A DNA stretch of 64,000 nucleotides, from contig NZ_CP007213.1 in NCBI RefSeq assembly GCF_001411805.1, positions 1,178,001-1,242,000 on the forward strand. Reading direction: 5' to 3'. This document shows, piece by piece, positions 59,239 through 64,000 of the stretch (the first letter of the stretch is position 1; every line of letters begins with the position of its first letter). The notes beneath the pieces were generated by a model. That model saw only the letters and a program-made list of their open reading frames with translations. It made no database searches and was not told the DNA's origin. Source of the stretch: Burkholderia plantarii (GTDB lineage: Bacteria; Pseudomonadota; Gammaproteobacteria; Burkholderiales; Burkholderiaceae). Made by a program: the position numbers and the translations under genes.

Positions 59239-62200
59239 TCAGCGCCGCCGCGCGAGCTTCAGGCGCGCCGTCTCGTGCTCGGCCGCAGGCAGCGTGTCCT
59301 CGTAGATGAACTCGCCGCCGACCAGCGCGGCCACCGCCGCGCCGTCGCGATAGAGCACGCGATTGCCGGCCAGCGCCGGCACCTTGCGGCCCGGCAGCAG
59401 CGTGCCGGCCAGGTTCAGCGGATCGGCGCCGCTGACCACGGTCCACTGTCCGTTGGCCGGCTGCCGGCGCACCTCGCGCAGCACCGGGATCGCCTCGGGC
59501 AGCGCGAACTGCTCGCCCGCGAGCCCCGCCACGAACCGCCCGCCGCGAATCTCGCCGCGCGCTTCCAGCCGCTGGTACACGCGCAGCAGCTCGCGCCACG
59601 ACGGCAGCCACGCGGCCTCGCGTTCGAGCAGCCGCCAGAACACCACGCCGTAGCGGCGCAGCAGCGTCCAGGCGATGTGTTCGAGCGCCTCGCGCGGCGG
59701 CGCGGCCGAACTGGTCGAAGGCGGCGGCGCGACCGCGCGATCGCCGCCGCCGTCGATGCCGCCGGCCGCCGCGAACGCGCCGGCCTGCGCGCCGTCATCC
59801 GCCGCAGCCGTCATCCGCACCGGCCGCCGCACCAGCGCCCAGCGCCCGGCGTCGTCCATGCCGCCGATCAGCGCGCCGCCGCGGCGCGTGCGCGGCGAGT
59901 AGTAGGCACTGCGCTTGACCGCGGGCCGCAGCAGCGCGCGCAGCCCGGCGAAGCTGTCGGCGTTCACGCGGCCCGCCGCGACGAGTTCGCCGAGCGCCTG
60001 CTCGAGTTCGACGGGCAGCAGGCGCGCGTCGTCGACGAGTTCGTCGAAGAACATCGCGCCGTGCGCGGCCAGCGCGTCGTGGACCCGCTGCGCGCGCGCC
60101 GACAGCGCCGGCTGCGCGCGCTCGTCGTGCAGCGCCTGCCAGGCGCCGACGTTGCGGCGCGGCAGCAGCACGATCGGCGTGGTCTTCACGGGGCCGCCCG
60201 AGGTTTTCGCGGCGGCGGCTGCACGCGGGCCACCCGTTTCCTTGCCGGCGAGCCGCGCGGGCAGGCGGTCGCCCGGTGCCGAGGCCGCCGCGCGCGTCGT
60301 CGCCTGCGTACCAACTGCCCGGGCCGGCGACGGCGGCGCGATGCGGGTCCAGACGACGCGGCCCGAACGGCACAGCTCGTCGATGCCGCCCGTCGCGTAG
60401 TCGGCCACGCGCGCCGGCAGCAGGTCGTCTTCCCACGCGCCGGCGGCGGCCTCGAAGCCTTCGAGCTGCTCGATCACGGCGGCCAGCGCCTCGCGGCCCA
60501 TGCCGCGCGTGTCGGCGCCGACGTGCTGCCAGTGGAACAGGAAGCGCATGAAATCGGCGCGCTCCACGGGCTCGATCTCGCGGCGCAGGCGCTTGACCGT
60601 ATAGCGATGAATCCGCGCGAGCAGATGGCGCTCGCACCATTCCTCGGCGAGGGCGCCCGGCGTGAAGCGTCCGCGCATCACGTAGCCCTCGCTTTCGAGC
60701 GCGAGCAGCGCGGCCTCGACGGCGGCCTCCGGCAGCCCGAGCGGCGCGGCGATCGCGGCGACCGGCAGCGGCCCGAAGCCGGTCAGCCGCGCGCGGATCA
60801 CGTCGACCAGCGCGGCCTCGGCCGTCCACGCCGGCCCGGCGCGCTTCGGCGCGGCGAGCGCCGGCTCGAGACGCGCCTCGGGATGCAGCGCGCGCAGGCA
60901 GGCCACGCGTTCGGCGCCGAGCCACAGCGCGCGGCCGTCGGCGAGCCGCAGCGCGGCCACGCGCCTGCCGGCCGCCAGCTTCGTCAGCGCCGCGAGCCAG
61001 CCGTCGTGCCGGCGTGCTTCCTCGTCGGACACGCAGGCCAGGCTCACCAGCGCGTCGTGGACTTCGTCGGCGTCGCGCACGGCCGGCCACGCTTCCTCGC
61101 GCACGGCGGCGATCGCGTCGGCATCGAGCGCGCCGAGATCGTCGGCCGATTCGGGATCGGTCCAGCGGCGCGCGAGCACGGCCTGGGTACGGCGTTCCTC
61201 GAGCGGCGCGTCGTCGAGGAACGCGTAGGGCTTGGCGTTGAGGATCTCGGCGGCGAGCGGCGAGGGTGCCGGCAGGTCGCGCGCGATCAGCTCGACCTCG
61301 CCGGCCTCGATGCGCGCGAGCAGCGCGAGCCAGCCCTCGGTGTCGAGCGCTTCGTGCAGGCAGTCGTCGAGCGTCTGGTCGACGAGCGGATGGCGCGGCA
61401 CCTCGCGCTCGCCGACGAGGTTCTCGGCGCAGGCCACCTGATCGGGGAACACCGTCGCGAGCAGGTCCTCGCTCTTCATGCGCTGCAGTTGCGGCGCGGT
61501 GCGGCGGCCGCCCGTGTAGCGCGGCAGCGCGAGCGAGGTGGTGGCGTTCCAGCGCCAGCGCACGCCGAACAGCGGCGCGTCGAGCAGCGCCTGCACGAGC
61601 ACGTGCTCGGCCGTGGCGGTGCGCAGGTAGCGCCAGACGTCGGACAGCACGAAGCTGTGCGCGAGCGACAGCGAAAGGATGATCGCGTCGTCGGTGGCGG
61701 CCGCCTGCAGCTCGAAGTTGAACGCGCGGCAGAAGCGCTTGCGCAGCGCGAGCCCCCAGGCGCGGTTGATGCGGTTGCCGAACGGTGAGTGGATCACCAG
61801 TTGGGTGCCGCCCGATTCGTCGAAGAAGCGCTCCATCACGAGCGTGTGCCGGGTGGGCAGCGCGCCGAGCGCGGAACGCGCGCGCGCGAGATACTCGACG
61901 ATCTGGCGCGCGGCCTCGGGCGCCAGGCCGAGCGTGCCGGTGAGCCAGGCGAGCGCGGGGGCGAGGCGGCTTGGGGCGAGGTCGCGTGCGGTGTCGGCGG
62001 TGGCGGCGGCCGAGTCCGGGGGCGGCGGGTTCGCGGCCTGGCGCGGCGCCGTCGCGTGGCTCGCGCGGCTTGCGTTCGCGGCCTGCGTCGCCGGCGCGGC
62101 CTTTGCGCGTCTGGCGGCGTTCGCCGGCTTGGTCGAGGCCGGCCCGTCGATGGTCTGGTCGGCGCCGGCCGCATCGGTCGCCGGTGGCGCGCCGCCATCG

Positions 62201-64000
62201 CTGGCCATGCCGCGTGCCACGTGATCCGTCGACGCTTTTGGATTCGCCTTCGTGCCTGCCGTCCCCCCCGCGCGCGCCGCGTCGATCGCGCGCGAGGCCG
62301 CCGGCCCCGCCGCGTCGAGTTCGCCCTGTTCGAGCAGCGCGTCGATTTGCGCGCGCAGCCGCGCCACGCCGACCGACAACTCGTCGCTGCGCCCCGGCGC
62401 CTCGCCGAGCCAGAACGGGATGTTCGGCGCCTGCCCGCGCGCGTCCTCCACGCGCACGCGGCCCGACTCCACGCGCAGGATCCGGTACGACTGGTTGCCG
62501 AGCTGGAACACGTCGCCGGCTAGGCTTTCCACCGCGAAATCCTCGTTGACGGTGCCGATCTGCGTTCCCTGCGGTTCGAGCAGCACCGAGTAGTCGGCGC
62601 TGTCGGGGATCGTGCCGCCCGAGGTCACGGCGGTCAGCCGCGCGCCGCGTTTGGCACGCACCGTGCCGGTGCTGCTGTCGCGATGCAGGTAGGCGCGGCG
62701 TGCGCCGAGCCGGTTCGAGAAGCCGTCGGCCAGCATCGCCAGCACTTCGTCGAAGCGCTCGCGCGACAGGTCCGCATAGGGCGCGGCATGCGTGAAGCGC
62801 CGCCAGAGTTCGGTCTCGTCCCATTCCGCGCAGACCACCTCGGCCACGATCTGCTGCGCGAGCACGTCGAGCGGCGCGCGCGGCACGCGCAGCCGGTCGA
62901 GTTCGCCGCGCGCCACGCAGTCGAGCAGCGCCGCGCACTCCACCAGCTCGTCGCGTGACAGCGGGAACAGGCGCCCCTTCGGCGTGCCGCCGACCTGGTG
63001 GCCCGAGCGCCCGACGCGCTGCAGGAACGGCGCGATGCCGCGCGGCGAGCCGATCTGGCAGACCAGCTCGACGTCGCCGATATCGATGCCGAGTTCGAGC
63101 GAGGCGGTGGCGACGAGCAGCTTCAGCTTGCCGTGCTTGAGGCGCTGCTCGGCGTCGAAGCGATATTCCTTGGCGAGGCTGCCGTGGTGCGCGGCGATCA
63201 CGTCGTGGCCGAGCCGCTCGCCGAGATGGCGCGCGAGCCGCTCGGCCATGCGCCGGGTGTTGACGAACACGAGCGTCGTGCGATGCGCGGCCGCCAACTC
63301 GGCGATGCGGTCGTAGACGCGCTCCCAGACGTCGTTGGCCATCACCGGCTCGAGCGGCACGGGCGGCAGTTCGAGCGCGAGATCGCGCGCGCGCGCGTGG
63401 CCGACGTCGACGATCGCGCAGTCGGCGGGCGAGGCCGCCGTGGTCGATGGCGTTGCGTCAATCGTGGCCGCCGGATCGGCGCCGGCCGCGCGCTTGCGTT
63501 GGCGTTTGCCCGCCGCCGGTTTTTCGGACGCGCCGGATTCGCCGGATTCATCGGCGCGCGCGGCATCGGGGGCGATTGCGTCCGCCGCGGCGTCATCCAC
63601 TCCACCCGCCGGCCGGTCCCGCGCCGCATCCTTGCCGCCCACCAGGAACCGCGCGACCAGCCCTATCGGCCGCTGCGTGGCCGACAGCCCGATGCGCGGC
63701 AGCGGCCGGCCCACCAGCGCGTCGAGCCGTTCAAGTGTGAGCGACAGGTGGCTGCCGCGCTTGTTGCCGGCCAGCGCGTGGATCTCGTCGACGATCACGG
63801 TGCGTACCGTCGAGAGCATGCGCCGCCCCGATTCCGACGACAGCAGCACGTACAGCGACTCGGGCGTGGTCACGAGGATATGCGGCGCGCGCTTGCGCAG
63901 CGCGCTGCGTTCGGCCTGCGTGGTGTCGCCGGTGCGCACGGCGGTGCGGATCTCGGGCACCGGCAGGCCGAGCCGCGCGAGTTCGTGCGCGATGCCGGCG
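59239..64000 (-). CDS. lhr: Lhr-type ATP-dependent helicase, missing its N-terminus at the window edge
   Basis: At least 1587 codons, open to the right edge, so the Walker A part lies beyond. Visible: helicase motifs Ia/Ib ([11 protein letters not shown]), motif II VDEIHAL, motif [12 protein letters not shown], domain 2 ([42 protein letters not shown]), the DUF4145/Lhr winged-helix and the long Lhr-CTD shared with large DNA-repair helicases. Two low-complexity Ala/Pro-rich inserts interrupt it: one of about 75 residues after [15 protein letters not shown], and one of about 120 residues after EQGELD. The frame runs on through both without a break. It is a single-stranded-DNA translocase with a role in DNA damage repair. 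Confidence 0.93.
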   Translation of the reverse strand, partial: AGIAHELARLGLPVPEIRTAVRTGDTTQAERSALRKRAPHILVTTPESLYVLLSSESGRRMLSTVRTVIVDEIHALAGNKRGSHLSLTLERLDALVGRPLPRIGLSATQRPIGLVARFLVGGKDAARDRPAGGVDDAAADAIAPDAARADESGESGASEKPAAGKRQRKRAAGADPAATIDATPSTTAASPADCAIVDVGHARARDLALELPPVPLEPVMANDVWERVYDRIAELAAAHRTTLVFVNTRRMAERLARHLGERLGHDVIAAHHGSLAKEYRFDAEQRLKHGKLKLLVATASLELGIDIGDVELVCQIGSPRGIAPFLQRVGRSGHQVGGTPKGRLFPLSRDELVECAALLDCVARGELDRLRVPRAPLDVLAQQIVAEVVCAEWDETELWRRFTHAAPYADLSRERFDEVLAMLADGFSNRLGARRAYLHRDSSTGTVRAKRGARLTAVTSGGTIPDSADYSVLLEPQGTQIGTVNEDFAVESLAGDVFQLGNQSYRILRVESGRVRVEDARGQAPNIPFWLGEAPGRSDELSVGVARLRAQIDALLEQGELDAAGPAASRAIDAARAGGTAGTKANPKASTDHVARGMASDGGAPPATDAAGADQTIDGPASTKPANAARRAKAAPATQAANASRASHATAPRQAANPPPPDSAAATADTARDLAPSRLAPALAWLTGTLGLAPEAARQIVEYLARARSALGALPTRHTLVMERFFDESGGTQLVIHSPFGNRINRAWGLALRKRFCRAFNFELQAAATDDAIILSLSLAHSFVLSDVWRYLRTATAEHVLVQALLDAPLFGVRWRWNATTSLALPRYTGGRRTAPQLQRMKSEDLLATVFPDQVACAENLVGEREVPRHPLVDQTLDDCLHEALDTEGWLALLARIEAGEVELIARDLPAPSPLAAEILNAKPYAFLDDAPLEERRTQAVLARRWTDPESADDLGALDADAIAAVREEAWPAVRDADEVHDALVSLACVSDEEARRHDGWLAALTKLAAGRRVAALRLADGRALWLGAERVACLRALHPEARLEPALAAPKRAGPAWTAEAALVDVIRARLTGFGPLPVAAIAAPLGLPEAAVEAALLALESEGYVMRGRFTPGALAEEWCERHLLARIHRYTVKRLRREIEPVERADFMRFLFHWQHVGADTRGMGREALAAVIEQLEGFEAAAGAWEDDLLPARVADYATGGIDELCRSGRVVWTRIAPPSPARAVGTQATTRAAASAPGDRLPARLAGKETGGPRAAAAAKTSGGPVKTTPIVLLPRRNVGAWQALHDERAQPALSARAQRVHDALAAHGAMFFDELVDDARLLPVELEQALGELVAAGRVNADSFAGLRALLRPAVKRSAYYSPRTRRGGALIGGMDDAGRWALVRRPVRMTAAADDGAQAGAFAAAGGIDGGGDRAVAPPPSTSSAAPPREALEHIAWTLLRRYGVVFWRLLEREAAWLPSWRELLRVYQRLEARGEIRGGRFVAGLAGEQFALPEAIPVLREVRRQPANGQWTVVSGADPLNLAGTLLPGRKVPALAGNRVLYRDGAAVAALVGGEFIYEDTLPAAEHETARLKLARRR

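Noticed and set aside
59024..59309. Small plus-strand frames near the lhr end
   Set aside because: Arg-rich shadow frames without start signals; overlap a terminator and the lhr 3' end.

Overview
The window is about 67-70 % GC in most genes, with strong GC3 bias, and its gene families (class D beta-lactamase, giant two-partner-secreted CDI exoprotein, many LysR/TetR/GntR-type regulators, Lhr helicase, Ogt, DUF4337, GAF-only proteins) point to a Burkholderia sensu stricto chromosome, possibly the plant-associated or opportunistic branch. Species cannot be fixed from sequence reading alone.

Layout. (1) 1-5.3 kb is an insertion-sequence (IS) landing zone: an IS3-type orfA cut by the window edge, two small orphan genes, an IS481-like element whose transposase carries an amber stop, an IS5-family relic into which that element is inserted, a divergent TetR/GNAT pair with two palindromic operators, and a nearly intact inverted IS5 copy. 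(2) 5.8-26.9 kb is a two-partner secretion / contact-dependent inhibition (CDI) locus in one direction: a short 719-aa TPS-domain exoprotein, an Omp85-type TpsB transporter, a periplasmic parvulin, a 5078-aa CdiA-like exoprotein with a PD-(D/E)xK-type toxin tail, and its immunity gene. (3) 27-29.4 kb is a second, displaced toxin tail (motif EIK) with its own immunity gene, cut at the front by an IS3-family element. (4) 29.4-33.0 kb is an IS graveyard (IS5, IS256 and IS630 remnants) and a clean ISL3 insertion with an 8-bp target duplication that clips the end of a cytochrome c gene, followed by an older ISL3 relic.

(5) 33.2-39.1 kb is a sugar-acid catabolic module: LacI regulator, perfect GGTTACCGGTAACC operator, IlvD/Edd dehydratase, GntR/FCD regulator, FAH-family hydrolase and SDR dehydrogenase, consistent with a non-phosphorylative route via 2-keto-3-deoxy and 2,4-diketo-3-deoxy acids. 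(6) 39.5-43.6 kb holds an exported choloylglycine-hydrolase-family enzyme, a threonine dehydratase pseudogene, a DUF4337 membrane protein, Ogt and a class D beta-lactamase. (7) 43.7-47.1 kb is a periplasmic methionine-sulfoxide repair operon (msrB, a CcdA-thioredoxin fusion, msrA), whose reductant-delivery protein carries a methionine-rich linker. (8) 47.4-64 kb is ordinary core/accessory chromosome: a two-component system, Tag, a GNAT, a FrnE-like DsbA, an SMP-30 lactonase, a MobA-like nucleotidyltransferase with an extra C-terminal domain, TetR/MBL pair, GlxA-type AraC/HD pair, a GAF protein overlapping a chemoreceptor-tail relic, and most of lhr running off the right edge.

No rRNA, tRNA or CRISPR array was recognised. 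The strongest candidate for an unusual system is the CDI locus: two exoproteins of very different size that may share one transporter and a dedicated parvulin, plus a second toxin/immunity module stored downstream.
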